Shown: piece after piece, positions 37,014 through 46,600 of the stretch
Position numbering within the stretch: the first letter of the stretch is position 1
Layout of the letters: every line of letters starts with the position of its first letter
Assembly (NCBI GenBank): GCA_020630575.1
Contig: JAHDBD010000001.1
Location: forward strand, 1-64,000
Reading direction: 5' to 3'
Source of the DNA: Bernardetia sp.
GTDB taxonomy: Bacteria > Bacteroidota > Bacteroidia > Cytophagales > Bernardetiaceae
Length of the DNA stretch: 64,000 nt
Notes under the pieces: generated by a model
Databases searched by the model: none
Seen by the model: only the letters and a program-made list of their open reading frames with translations
Told to the model about the DNA's origin: nothing
Program-made: the position numbers and the translations under genes

Positions 37014-37205
37014 ATGTTTGGCTTATTTAAGAAAAAAGACCCAATTCAAGCAAAAATTGATAAATTAACAGAAATATATAAAAAAAACATAGAAGAAGCC
37101 TTCAAACTTTCTCGTTCAGACAGAAAAGCCAGTGACCTCAAGACTGCTGAAGCTGACGAAATACTAAAACAAATAGAGGAGTTGAAAAAATCTCAACAGG
37201 GATAA
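37014..37205 (+). CDS. Lacal_2735-type small cytosolic protein
   Basis: 63 residues: MFGLFKKKDPIQAKIDKLTE, then EEAFKLSRSDRKASDLKTAE, a short coiled-coil-like protein. This is the small DUF6435/Lacal_2735 family common in Bacteroidota, of unknown function. It precedes the UDP-sugar dehydrogenase by 122 bases and may not share its transcript. Confidence 0.75.
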   Translation: MFGLFKKKDPIQAKIDKLTEIYKKNIEEAFKLSRSDRKASDLKTAEADEILKQIEELKKSQQG

Positions 37206-37327
37206 TTAAATAATTTTTTACTCATTTTTTTATATAAGTAAAAATTAGCTACTTTGTAGATTGAAAGCACGTATAATTTGTTTTCAATTCTTCCCTTAGT
37301 TTAAGAGTAAAACAAAGTCCTCTTTTT

Positions 37328-38581
37328 ATGATATATAAATTAGCAATTATTGGTTTGGGTTATGTAGGATTGCCTTTGGCTGTTGAGTTTGGTAAAAAAT
37401 ATACTACTATTGGTTTTGATATTAATAAAAAACGTATCGACGAACTCAAAAAAGGATATGATCGAACTCTTGAAGTAAATACTGAGGAATTAAAAGAGTC
37501 CAACCAACTTTCTTTTACTTCTAGTGTTGAAAAGCTCAAAGAAGCTACAATTTATATTGTAACTGTTCCCACACCTGTTGATTTGTATAAAAAGCCAGAT
37601 TTAAAACCTATTCTTTCAGCTTCAAAAACAGTAGGAAAAGTTCTTAAAAAGGGTGATATTGTAGTCTATGAATCAACAGTCTATCCTGGATGTACAGAAG
37701 AAGATTGTGTGCCTATTTTAGAGAAAGAAAGTGGACTTAAGTTTAATAAAGATTTCTTTTGTGGATATTCTCCTGAGCGCATCAATCCTGGTGACAAAGA
37801 ACATACAATTTCCAAAATCAAAAAAGTAGTGAGTGGAAGCACTCCAAAAATTGCTCAAGAACTCAATACACTTTACAGCTCAATTATCACAGCAGGAACA
37901 CATCTTGCCTCTTCCATCAAAGTAGCCGAAGCATCAAAAGTTATAGAAAATGCACAGCGAGATTTGAATATTGCTTTTGTAAATGAACTAGCTCTTATTT
38001 TTGATAAAATGGATATTGACACACTAGAGGTTTTGGAAGCTGCAGGTACAAAATGGAACTTCTTACCTTTTAGACCTGGATTAGTGGGTGGACATTGTAT
38101 AGGAGTAGATCCTTATTATTTGACTTACAAAGCTGAAAGTTTAGGGTATCATCCAGAAGTAATTTTGGCAGGCAGAAGAATCAATGATACTATGGGCGTT
38201 TTTGTAGCTTCAAAAGTGGTAAAGCTAATGATTCAGCGAAGTAGCAGTGTAAAAGGCGCACGAATTTTAGTTTTAGGAATTACTTTTAAGGAAAATTGTC
38301 CTGATATTAGGAACTCAAGAGTAATTGATGTAATCAGAGAATTTCAAGATTTTGGGGCAAATGTAGAAGTTTGCGATCCTTGGGCAGATGCAGCAGAAGT
38401 TAAACACGAATATAATCTTGACTTGATAAAAGAACCCATTAATAATTATGATGCTATCGTTTTGGCAGTTTCACACAAAGAATTTGAATCATTAGATTTT
38501 GAAAATTTAAAGCATGAAAAGACAGTGGTTTATGATATTAAAGGAAAGTTTGATAAGTCTAAAGTAACAGCTAGGCTTTAA
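37328..38581 (+). CDS. UDP-sugar 6-dehydrogenase (TviB/WbpA-like nucleotide sugar dehydrogenase)
   Basis: 417 residues. N-terminal NAD-binding domain IGLGYVGLPLAVEFGKKY, then VPTPVDLYKKPDL and VYESTVYPGCTEEDCV. The catalytic Cys is in GGHCIGVDPYYL near residue 257. The C-terminal domain has ITFKENCPDIRNSRV and VCDPWADAAE, matching TviB/WbpA-type enzymes that make UDP-GlcNAcA or UDP-GalNAcA for surface polysaccharides. Single enzyme here, with no glycan cluster around it. Confidence 0.92.
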   Translation: MIYKLAIIGLGYVGLPLAVEFGKKYTTIGFDINKKRIDELKKGYDRTLEVNTEELKESNQLSFTSSVEKLKEATIYIVTVPTPVDLYKKPDLKPILSASKTVGKVLKKGDIVVYESTVYPGCTEEDCVPILEKESGLKFNKDFFCGYSPERINPGDKEHTISKIKKVVSGSTPKIAQELNTLYSSIITAGTHLASSIKVAEASKVIENAQRDLNIAFVNELALIFDKMDIDTLEVLEAAGTKWNFLPFRPGLVGGHCIGVDPYYLTYKAESLGYHPEVILAGRRINDTMGVFVASKVVKLMIQRSSSVKGARILVLGITFKENCPDIRNSRVIDVIREFQDFGANVEVCDPWADAAEVKHEYNLDLIKEPINNYDAIVLAVSHKEFESLDFENLKHEKTVVYDIKGKFDKSKVTARL

Positions 38582-38583
38582 AT

Positions 38584-38811
38584 TTGAAAGTGATGAAAAA
38601 ACATATATTTACACATTTAATAATAGGTTTGAGTGTGATAGCTATGTCTTTTCTAATCGCTATTGTTGAAAATTGGATTACTCCTGTACCTAATCTTTAC
38701 GATTCAATAACTCACGAACTTATATCATCAATACCTTATTTTATATTTGGAGTGGTGCTTTATTGGACTCAATATTATAAAGAAGAGGACAAAAATAAAA
38801 CCCACGAATAA
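38584..38811 (+). CDS. Small membrane protein with two transmembrane segments
   Basis: 75 residues, hydrophobic at about 8-28 and 45-65. Begins 2 bases after the stop of the UDP-sugar dehydrogenase gene, so translationally coupled. It could start at the second Met (38593). The stop codon falls in the loop of the terminator hairpin at 38800. No family recognised. Confidence 0.6.
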   Translation: MKVMKKHIFTHLIIGLSVIAMSFLIAIVENWITPVPNLYDSITHELISSIPYFIFGVVLYWTQYYKEEDKNKTHE

Positions 38812-38821
38812 GTTCGTGGGT
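38800..38821. terminator. Terminator hairpin overlapping a stop codon
   Basis: ACCCACGAA and TTCGTGGGT form a perfect nine-base stem with a four-base loop; the last codons and TAA of the small membrane protein are inside it. Located between convergent genes. T run is weak. Confidence 0.65.
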
Positions 38822-38859
38822 AATAAATATAATTCAAAAACTAAATTTTCAGGTCGTAA

Positions 38860-39708
38860 TTATTTCTTCCTAGCCTTTCTCCATTTTGCAATAATAAAAA
38901 TAATTCCTGCCAAGACAATCCAAAACACCCACAGACGCATTACTCCGACTACAAACATCAAGAAATCGTCCCAACCTTCACCCATGTTTTCAAACAGACG
39001 ACTAAAAAATGAACGTTCTGGTGGTTTTGAATAATTCTCTAATTTTTGAGTAAGTGTTAGATTAATTGTACTTAATGAAACTTGGTCTTTTAGGTAGCGC
39101 AAACGTCCTTCTTTTGCTTCTATTTCTTCACGAATGACACGTATTTTGTCTTCAATTTCCAAAATTTCAGAAATAGTTTTGGCGTCTTTTAAAAGCTGAG
39201 TGTAACGATTTTCGACTTCTTTTTTTGTTTTTAAACGAGCTTCAATATCTACAAATTCTTCACTTACATCTTGTGAATTCTGTGACTGGTTTTCTACAAA
39301 ACCAATATTAGCAAGCTCCTTCATTAAGTTTTCAAAGTTACTTGAAGCGACACGAATTGTTATGTTTTGTGTTTTTTGATAGCTATAATCATTATAATTA
39401 GCTGCTGATGTAAATCCTTTATTTGCTTTTACTTTCTGCAAGACTATTTCTTTTGCTTTATCCAAATCCTGTACTTGAATCTGCATATTGCCAGTCTTAA
39501 TGACATGTAAACCTTGTACAATAGGTTCATTAGAAGTACCTCCTTCTGTTCCGTCTTGTTGATTTACAAACGTAGCCATTGTGGCTTCTTCTGTGGCAGC
39601 ATAATCAGCAGATTCTGTTTTATAAGAAGAACCTGACTGACCACAAGCACTTAAAAATGGAATAAAAAGTATCCAAACATAAAGCGAAAATTTCAAAGTA
39701 GTTTTCAT
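38860..39708 (-). CDS. DUF4349 lipoprotein
   Basis: 282 residues from ATG 39708 (MKTTLKFSLYVWILF); the frame extends to 39804 through a non-signal leader. Signal peptide with lipobox LSACGQS. DUF4349 core: VIKTGNMQIQVQDLDKAKEI, then ASSNFENLMKELANIG, and a coiled-coil (ENRYTQLLKDAKTISEILEI) ending VSLSTINLTLTQ. One C-terminal membrane helix. Envelope protein of unknown role. Convergent with the previous gene. Confidence 0.85.
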   Translation of the reverse strand: MKTTLKFSLYVWILFIPFLSACGQSGSSYKTESADYAATEEATMATFVNQQDGTEGGTSNEPIVQGLHVIKTGNMQIQVQDLDKAKEIVLQKVKANKGFTSAANYNDYSYQKTQNITIRVASSNFENLMKELANIGFVENQSQNSQDVSEEFVDIEARLKTKKEVENRYTQLLKDAKTISEILEIEDKIRVIREEIEAKEGRLRYLKDQVSLSTINLTLTQKLENYSKPPERSFFSRLFENMGEGWDDFLMFVVGVMRLWVFWIVLAGIIFIIAKWRKARKK

Positions 39709-40030
39709 AATTAAATTTTTTAAGATTTCTGATAGCTGTTTGATTGTGATTTCGTAATTTTCTATTTTTATATTAAGCAGATGCAAAAAATTAGAAGATT
39801 GCATAAATAAATTTTAAATTTTTCATCAATTTCTATTAAAATGTAGTCAAAAAAATCTATAAAATGTGAATTTGAAGTTTTATCAAGCCATTTTATAGCG
39901 TTTTTACAAGAAAAATTAAGACCTTTGTAATAAGTAGCGAATACTTTTTAAGTGTTCGAAATTAATAATCTTTCAAAAAAACGACAGTTTGGAATTGTAA
40001 ATCAGCGAAGCTCAACTGTCAACTACATAT
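39709..40030. other. Intergenic region with a repeat near its right end
   Basis: 322 bases. A CGACAGTT ... AACTGTC inverted repeat with the word CAGCGAAGCT occupies 39979-40024. Otherwise AT-rich without gene. Confidence 0.35.
39979..40024. repeat. Possible distant copy of CGTCGTTGA family
   Basis: AACGACAGTTT and AACTGTC pair; the first word matches the 28307 copy. Six bases before the methyltransferase start. The word CAGCGAAGCT inside recurs at 51553-51562 and 52710-52719. Confidence 0.4.
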
Positions 40031-40801
40031 ATGTTCAAAACAACAGAAATAACAGCTTATACCATTCCTAGCGATAACGTAATTCATCAACGTTTGCTTT
40101 TTGCTTATTACCAAACTGTCAAACATGTAAGTGGAAGCATTTTGGAAACGGGTTGTGGTGTAGGGAAAGGTGCAGAGCTTTTCAAACCTCATTGTACGCA
40201 TTATACAGCTCTTGACAAAAACCAAGAACTCATCAATCACTTACAAAAACAGCATCCAGAATTTACTTTTCTGAATCAAAATATTCCTCCGTTTGCAAAT
40301 CAAGCAGATGAAAGTTTTGATACTGTTGTTACGCAACAGGTCATTGAGCATATTGAAGATGACAATTTTTATCTCAAAGAAATTCAGCGAGTTTTGAAAA
40401 AAGGAGGTAAAATGATTTTGACAACACCAAATATCAAACTTTCGCTTACTCGCAATCCGTGGCACACAAGAGAATATACAGCGCAGGAATTAGAAACCCT
40501 TTTAAAGAAATATTTTTCTAAAGTAGAGCTAAAAGGAATTACAGGAAATGAAAAAGTTTGGGAATATTACAACCAAAATAAGGCATCAGTTGCCAAATAT
40601 AAAAAGCTAGATATTTTTAATTTAGAACAAAACTTGCCTAGACAAATTCTTCAAATTCCGTATGATATTTTGAATAGAATGAATCGCAAAAAGCTGCAAG
40701 AACAAGATAATACGCTAGTCGGTTCAGTTACAATGGACGATTATTTCATCTCTGATGATGCCGATAAATGCTTTGATTTCTTTGCTGTGGTGGAGAAGTA
40801 G
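40031..40801 (+). CDS. Class I SAM-dependent methyltransferase
   Basis: 256 residues. Motif I is ILETGCGVGKGAELF, then the acidic YTALDKNQELINHLQ, motif IV FDTVVTQQVIEHIEDDN and LKKGGKMILTTPN. These are standard for small-molecule or glycan methyltransferases; substrate unknown. It follows a repeat element ending at 40024 by 6 bases and is convergent with the beta-barrel gene. Confidence 0.87.
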   Translation: MFKTTEITAYTIPSDNVIHQRLLFAYYQTVKHVSGSILETGCGVGKGAELFKPHCTHYTALDKNQELINHLQKQHPEFTFLNQNIPPFANQADESFDTVVTQQVIEHIEDDNFYLKEIQRVLKKGGKMILTTPNIKLSLTRNPWHTREYTAQELETLLKKYFSKVELKGITGNEKVWEYYNQNKASVAKYKKLDIFNLEQNLPRQILQIPYDILNRMNRKKLQEQDNTLVGSVTMDDYFISDDADKCFDFFAVVEK

Positions 40802-40806
40802 TGTAA

Positions 40807-40842
40807 ATTACTGGTTCAAGCGTCGACGCTTGAACCAGTAAT
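40807..40842. repeat. Perfect 36-base palindrome (GTCGAC-centred family)
   Basis: A perfect inverted repeat with halves of 18 bases meeting in CGTCGACG, lying 6 bases after the methyltransferase stop and 6 bases before the convergent beta-barrel gene. A second copy with one mismatch is at 5471-5502. It may act as a terminator but has no T run. Confidence 0.75.
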
Positions 40843-40847
40843 ATTAC

Positions 40848-41822
40848 TTAAAAATCATTCCCAAAAAGACGAGAACTAATCGGACTTGTTTTAGATTTTT
40901 GTAAGTCAATATGTAAATTTATTGCCCCATAAGTAACAGTAGAAGCTCCAAAACTAATTTCATTGTCAGAAGTACGTAAAAAAGAAAGAGTACGAGCCGT
41001 CGAAACGCCTATTTCACTACTCAAAAAGATTCCGTTTTTGATTTTTAGTTCGGCAACAGAAGTAATTTTGAGTTCGGTATAATTGAGATTCAAATTTCCT
41101 TTTCCTCCTAAATTTGGCAAAACGATGTTCGTAGAAGGATTCACACCAGCCCGAAAACTTCCCAAACCTACCAAAAGACCAGCTTTAAAACTTTTGCTAA
41201 ACTGATAACGCATTGCGCCCTGTGCAGGCAAAAGCAGTTCTAAAAACCATTTTTTATTGTATCTACGATTGATTCCCAAAATAGGAACAGGCAAAAAACG
41301 TTCGTATTGATACAGCAATGCTACTCCGTAAATATTGTGCTTATAAATTCCTTTTACACGAATATACGCACCAGCAGCCGTAAAAAATGGACTAGATTCA
41401 TTCAGTTTCTGAACATCTTGTACAATTCCACCATTAACTGTATAAAACCAAACACCACTTCTGATATTTGCATGAACACCTGTAATTCCTGCCGAAAAAT
41501 TATAAATCTTGGTATTATCTTCTACTAAATTTCCTTGTGGCAACCTCAAACCTGTATTAATTGTCAGAAAATGCTGCGTAAAAGAAGCATTGATATTTTT
41601 TAAATCTAACTTCAATTTTCCACTCAACGGAACAACTAAATTTGCATAAAAACGATTCATTCCAAATTTCAAACTATCTTCTACGTTTTGAGTGGGAACA
41701 ATAGCCGTTCCGAGTGTAACATTAGGACGAAACAAAAAACCAAGACCAATATTTTGAGACTGACTTTTGAAGGAAATTAGAAATAAGAAAAAGAAAAGCA
41801 GAGAATAGGATAATTTTTTCAT
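40848..41822 (-). CDS. Outer membrane beta-barrel-like protein
   Basis: 324 residues from ATG 41822 (MKKLSYSLLF); the frame extends to 41846 without a signal-like start. Signal peptide ends SQSQN, then alternating aromatic/glycine strands throughout, typical of small Bacteroidota barrels such as the DUF6588/PorV-like type. No catalytic motif. Likely outer membrane; function unknown. Convergent with the methyltransferase gene across the 36-base palindrome. Confidence 0.7.
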   Translation of the reverse strand: MKKLSYSLLFFFLFLISFKSQSQNIGLGFLFRPNVTLGTAIVPTQNVEDSLKFGMNRFYANLVVPLSGKLKLDLKNINASFTQHFLTINTGLRLPQGNLVEDNTKIYNFSAGITGVHANIRSGVWFYTVNGGIVQDVQKLNESSPFFTAAGAYIRVKGIYKHNIYGVALLYQYERFLPVPILGINRRYNKKWFLELLLPAQGAMRYQFSKSFKAGLLVGLGSFRAGVNPSTNIVLPNLGGKGNLNLNYTELKITSVAELKIKNGIFLSSEIGVSTARTLSFLRTSDNEISFGASTVTYGAINLHIDLQKSKTSPISSRLFGNDF

Positions 41823-41903
41823 AAATTGAATTATATAAGACGACAAAAATAGTAGTCCCTAAGGGGTTTCAAAAACCCTTACGATCTGAAACAAATTTAC
41901 GCA

Positions 41904-41943
41904 CAAGTTTTTAGTTTATGCTATTATTTTTGGTGGTAGTTTG
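41904..41943 (+). repeat. Repeat element A (copies A-C upstream of 42057, 43088 and dnaB)
   Basis: A shared 24-base core beginning TTTTTAGTTTATGCTATTAT is repeated in copy A (41904-41943), B (42990-43040) and C (43504-43545). Copy A includes TATTTTTG at 41925-41932, fitting the -7 promoter consensus TAnnTTTG. All three precede a gene on the plus strand by 48 to 114 bases. Confidence 0.6.
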
Positions 41944-42056
41944 TTAGTTTTATCATTGTGAAATTCAAAATATAGAAATTTAAGGTGTATTAAAATGCAA
42001 AGTAGAATAATAAAAATGCTCAATATTTTTAGAATAAATTATTAAACTATGAAAGC

Positions 42057-42398
42057 ATGGAAACTTTTTTTGTGAAAAATATAGATGCTAGTCCGTCTAA
42101 TGATGCAGGGTTAGCATTTGTTTATTTTGATTTTGGAAATTTTGAATACTTTACAATTTGCTTTTCAGAAGACCAAGATAAAATTTATGTTGAAAAATCT
42201 GAACAAATTCAAAGTATTTATAGCAATAATTTGTCTTATAGATTTAGTAATGAAGGAATTGTTTTTGAATTTGATGATAAAATTGCAACTAAAATAAACA
42301 CTAATAAATCAATACTCTTGAAGTTTGATGTAGAGAAGAATCAACTAGAATTGCTAAAAATCAGTTTAGAAGCCGTTTTTAAAAATAGACTTTCTTAA
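42057..42398 (+). CDS. Hypothetical small protein
   Basis: 113 residues, no known motif: beta-rich N-terminal (LAFVYFDFGNFEYFTICF) and helical end. Preceded by repeat copy A. First of three small unknown genes before dnaB; no signal peptide, so cytosolic. Role unknown. Confidence 0.55.
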   Translation: METFFVKNIDASPSNDAGLAFVYFDFGNFEYFTICFSEDQDKIYVEKSEQIQSIYSNNLSYRFSNEGIVFEFDDKIATKINTNKSILLKFDVEKNQLELLKISLEAVFKNRLS

Positions 42399-42428
42399 AA
42401 AAAACATTTAAAATTTAATTTATTGCTT

Positions 42429-42953
42429 ATGTATTTTCCTATTGTTATATTTTTTATTATTGCAATTGTTGTGTTTTTTATACTTATAGGCTATAAAAAT
42501 TCTGAAACTGCAAAAAAACAACCACTAGAAAATTCTAAAATAAATTTGCCTAGAAAAAAAATTGAGTTTTCTGCAAGAGAAGAAGAAATTTATAAGTTTT
42601 ATAGAACATTGTGTAAGGCTGCCTATGATTTAATGGAAAAAGAAAAGGGCTGGACGGATGCCACTTTAGACCAATTATACAGTGTAGATATGAATTATAT
42701 AGAAAGCGAAGTACAGAAAAAATATCAATTAGATGCATACACATTCAATGAAATTCTTGATGAAGGAGATGTGTTGGCTTCAAGAAAACTGAACTCTGTA
42801 CAGATTGCTATACAGAATAGATTAAATGAAGTAGATTCAGCTAATAGACAAGAATTAAGTATGATGTTAAAGGTTGCGAAAGAATTTGGAGTTGGATTGT
42901 ATGAAATTGAGGAGGCGTTAGATTTGTGCTATGAAGGACGAAATACAGAGTAA
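42429..42953 (+). CDS. Hypothetical membrane-anchored protein
   Basis: 174 residues from ATG 42429 (the frame also opens at a TTG, 42423). One N-terminal membrane segment (about 5-24), then a charged cytosolic or periplasmic helical region (EEEIYKFYRTLCKAAYDLME). No family recognised. Follows the 42057 gene by 30 bases, so probably one operon with it. Confidence 0.6.
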   Translation: MYFPIVIFFIIAIVVFFILIGYKNSETAKKQPLENSKINLPRKKIEFSAREEEIYKFYRTLCKAAYDLMEKEKGWTDATLDQLYSVDMNYIESEVQKKYQLDAYTFNEILDEGDVLASRKLNSVQIAIQNRLNEVDSANRQELSMMLKVAKEFGVGLYEIEEALDLCYEGRNTE

Positions 42954-42989
42954 TATTTTCGTTATAACCAGCAATTCTTTAAAGTAGTA

Positions 42990-43040
42990 AATTAAACCCA
43001 AAAATTTTTAGTTTATGCTATTATTTTTGGTTGTAGTTTT
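42990..43040 (+). repeat. Repeat element B
   Basis: Second copy of the core repeat, here preceded by AAATTAAACCCAAAAA, which copy C shares exactly. Contains TATTTTTG at 43022-43029. Lies 48 bases before the 43088 gene. Confidence 0.6.
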
Positions 43041-43087
43041 TTAAATTAGAAGTATATCCCACTCATTACACTCAAAATATTCAAAAA

Positions 43088-43492
43088 TTGGCTTATAATA
43101 AAAACAATTGGAAAACGAAGGATGGATTTACTACAGAAGATGGTTGGACTATATTTCCTATCGCAGGACTTACAGTAAAATCAAATAGTACACTAGAACG
43201 TTTAGAGTTTAATGAGGATTCATCAAAAAGACTTGTTATAAGTGGTGATTTTATTCTTGAACAAGAACAAGATATATTAGAGAGTGTAGATTTGATAGAC
43301 GATACATGTGAATATTACGATTCATTAATAAGAGAAAGTAAAATCAATTATGCAAAATTCAATAGAAAGTATTTGGAAATAGAATTTGATGTAAAGCCCA
43401 TTTTAAAGCTAAAAGTAGATATAACCAAATTTAGATTTCCTTTTGATAACTGGGAATATCATCAGCAAAATGGTTGGATAGCATTTCCATAG
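43088..43492 (+). CDS. Hypothetical small protein (DUF6188-like appearance)
   Basis: 134 residues from a TTG start. N-terminal DGWTIFPIAGLTVKSN and C-terminal DNWEYHQQNGWIAFP give a beta-rich look reminiscent of immunity or DUF6188-type proteins, but I cannot confirm it. Lies between repeat copies B and C, so the whole gene plus one copy is a 514-base unit relative to the next repeat. Confidence 0.5.
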   Translation: MAYNKNNWKTKDGFTTEDGWTIFPIAGLTVKSNSTLERLEFNEDSSKRLVISGDFILEQEQDILESVDLIDDTCEYYDSLIRESKINYAKFNRKYLEIEFDVKPILKLKVDITKFRFPFDNWEYHQQNGWIAFP

Positions 43493-43503
43493 TTCTATCT
43501 TAT

Positions 43504-43545
43504 AAATTAAACCCAAAAATTTTTAGTTTATGCTATTATTTTTAG
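43504..43545 (+). repeat. Repeat element C, upstream of dnaB
   Basis: Third copy, matching copy B exactly over about 40 bases. The -7-like box is changed to TATTTTTA here, but TAAATTTG at 43546-43553 immediately downstream fits the consensus better and may be the dnaB promoter. Confidence 0.55.
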
Positions 43546-43647
43546 TAAATTTGTATTAAAAACGCTTCCAAAAAAATAAATAGTTGTGACGTAGATTTAA
43601 GCGTTAGAATAGTCAAAATAGTTTTATATAAATACATCTTCAAAAAA

Positions 43648-46600
43648 ATGGATAATAAAACCAATAATTTTTCTAAAAAAGGTTCTTTCAATAAAAAAAA
43701 GCAAAATGGTTTTGCGAACGATTTATCCAATGAAATGGGTAAACTTCCACCTCAATCGATTCCTTTGGAAGAGGCTATTTTGGGTGCGCTTTTATTAGAA
43801 AGAAAGGCTTTTGAAGATGTAGTCGATATTTTGAAGGCAGATAGTTTTTATAAAGATGCCCATCAGCTTATTTATCAAGCGATGTTGGAGCTTTCGGCTA
43901 AAGGCTCTCCAATTGACCTTCTGACAGTCAGAACACAACTAGAAAAAAATGGAAATTTAGAGATTGTTGGAGGTGCTTATGCGCTAGTTCGTTTGACAAC
44001 AGAAGTAAGTTCGTCTGCAAATGTAGTCTATCATGCTCACGAAATTGTAGAACGTGCTATCAAAAGAAAAATGATTGGAGTAGCCTCTACAGTTCGTCAA
44101 AATGCCTTCGAAGATACAAAAGATGCTTTTGAGCTTTTAGATGAAACTCAGAGTGAACTTTTCGAAATAACAGAAGACAATGTCAGAAAAAGAACCTCTG
44201 ATATGGCTTCCGTGTACTTAAACACACTCAAGGATTTAGAAGAAAAGCGAAAAAATAAAACAGGTATTACAGGAATTCAGAGTGGGTTTACAGCTTTGGA
44301 TAGAATAACAGCAGGTTGGCAGCGTTCGGATTTGATTATCTTGGCAGCTCGTCCAGGTATGGGAAAGGCACAACCTTTAGATGCAAAACTTCTCTCTCAA
44401 AACGGTTGGAAAACAATGGGAGAAGTAAAAAAAGATGATGTTTTGGCAGGAAGTGATGGCAAATTCCATAAAGTAAAAGAAGTTTTTCCACAAGGTAAAA
44501 AATCAATTTATAAGGTAACTTTTGAAGATAATACAAGTACAGAATGTTGTGAGGAGCATTTATGGATAACTTTTCAGCAGTCTGCAAATAAATTAGGAGT
44601 TCGTTCTTTAAAAGAAATCAAAAAAACGCTTCTTACAGGAGCAGGCAAACCAAATCATTATATTCCTATGGTTATGCCCATTCAATGGGAAGAAAAAAAG
44701 TTGCCTTTGAGTAGTTATTTAGTAGGTCTTTTTGTATCTAATCAAAGTCAAACGAGTCTTTTAGCTAACAAAGAAGCATTTAAGACGAGCGAAAGAATGG
44801 CAGAAACATACGAAAAACTACAAAATGCTTTTGGTGACCAAATGGTCAATTTTTCACAAGACCCTTTTATTCCTAAAGAATATTTATGGTCAAGTGTGCG
44901 ACAAAGAACCGAACTTTTAGAAGGAATGTTAGCTTTTTCAGGGCGTTTGGATAATGATTCAAAAGGAAAATATAAGACAGATTCAATCAGAATTAAAGAT
45001 GATTTTGTTTTTTTGATTCGCTCTTTGGGAGGAATGGTTCTTGTTGCAGAAAAGAAAAATGAAAAAGGAGAGAATTATTTTTATTTAGAGTTTGAACTTC
45101 CTGCTAATCTTTTAGATTTGGAAATAGGCGCACAAACGACTACTAATAATAGCGTCTCGCCACTCTTTAAGTACATTACCAAAATAGAATTTATTGGAAA
45201 CAAAGAAGCTGCCTGTATCAAAATTGATAGTGCTGATAGTTTGTATGTAACTGATGATTTTACGCTTACACATAATACAGCTTTCGTTCTTTCAGCTTTG
45301 GCAAATGCAGCTGTAAAATATGACCATTGTGTTGCTATTTTCTCATTGGAGATGTCTGCCGAACAGCTTTTGACTCGTATGATGTCCTCAGAAGCAGAAG
45401 TAGAAAGTCAGAAATTGCGTAATGGAAGTATTGCAGACCACGAATGGGCGCAGCTTGTCCATCGAACTACTCAACTTTCAGCATCCAAGATTTTTATTGA
45501 TGACACCCCAGCTATCACTATGTTAGAGCTTCGTGCAAAGGCTAGAAGGCTAAAATCTCAGCATAATTTGGATATGATTGTCATTGATTATTTGCAACTT
45601 ATGTCTGGTGATTCTGGAAAAGGAGGAGGAAATCGTGAGCAAGAAATTGCAGGTATTTCAAGAGCTTTGAAGCAACTTGCAAAAGAACTAGATGTTCCTG
45701 TAATGGCACTTTCTCAGCTTTCTCGTGCCGTAGAAACTCGTGGTGGAGATAAAAAACCAATGCTTTCAGATTTGAGGGAATCGGGTTGTTTGACTGGAGA
45801 TACACAAATTACAGAAGCGCATACAGGAAAGTTATTTACGATAAAAGAACTAGCAGACCGAGAAGAACAAACTCCTTTTTACTGTTTGGCTTTAGGAGAT
45901 GATAAAAAAATCAGACCTTATTTGATGTCAAAAGTGTTTTATTCTGGAATAAAACAGCCCTATCAATTAATTACTCGTTCTGGAAAATCAATAAAAGCAA
46001 GTGCAAATCATCCATTTTTAAAATTAGAAGGCTGGACAGCACTAGAAAATTTGAAAGTAGGAGATAGAATTGGAGTTCCAAGGAATACTCATGTGGAAAC
46101 AAAAAATACTGTACTTTCCAAAAATGAATTAATTTTGTTAGCTCATTTATTAGGAGATGGCTGTGTTTTACCTAAACAACCTTATCACTATACGAGTGCA
46201 GATAGAGAAAATATTGAGATTGTAGCTAAGGCAGCAAAAGAATTATTTAATATAGATTCACGAGAAGTAAAACAGGAAAACTGGTGGCATCTTTATTTAA
46301 AATGTCCTTACCACTTAACTCATGGAAAAAAACATCCTATTACAAGTTGGTATGAAAGTTTAGGAATAGGCAGAGTTCGTTCAAAACATAAACGTATTTC
46401 AGAAAAAGTATTTCAATCAACAAAAGAAGATATTTGTTTATTTCTTAGTCATTTATGGGCAACAGATGGAAACGTTAGTTTAGTAAAAGCCAAAAACGGA
46501 CGTAAAAATTCTGCTGCTATTTATTATGCTTCTAGTAGTGAAATTCTATCTTCACAAGTGCATTCTTTACTTTTACGTTGTGGCATTCATTCCATTATCA

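Noticed and set aside
38747-39034. A 95-residue plus-strand frame
   Set aside because: Spans the terminator between convergent genes and overlaps DUF4349 coding sequence.
40807-40842. Reading the GTCGAC palindrome as a normal rho-independent terminator
   Set aside because: No T run on either side, and a related copy elsewhere suggests a repeat family instead.
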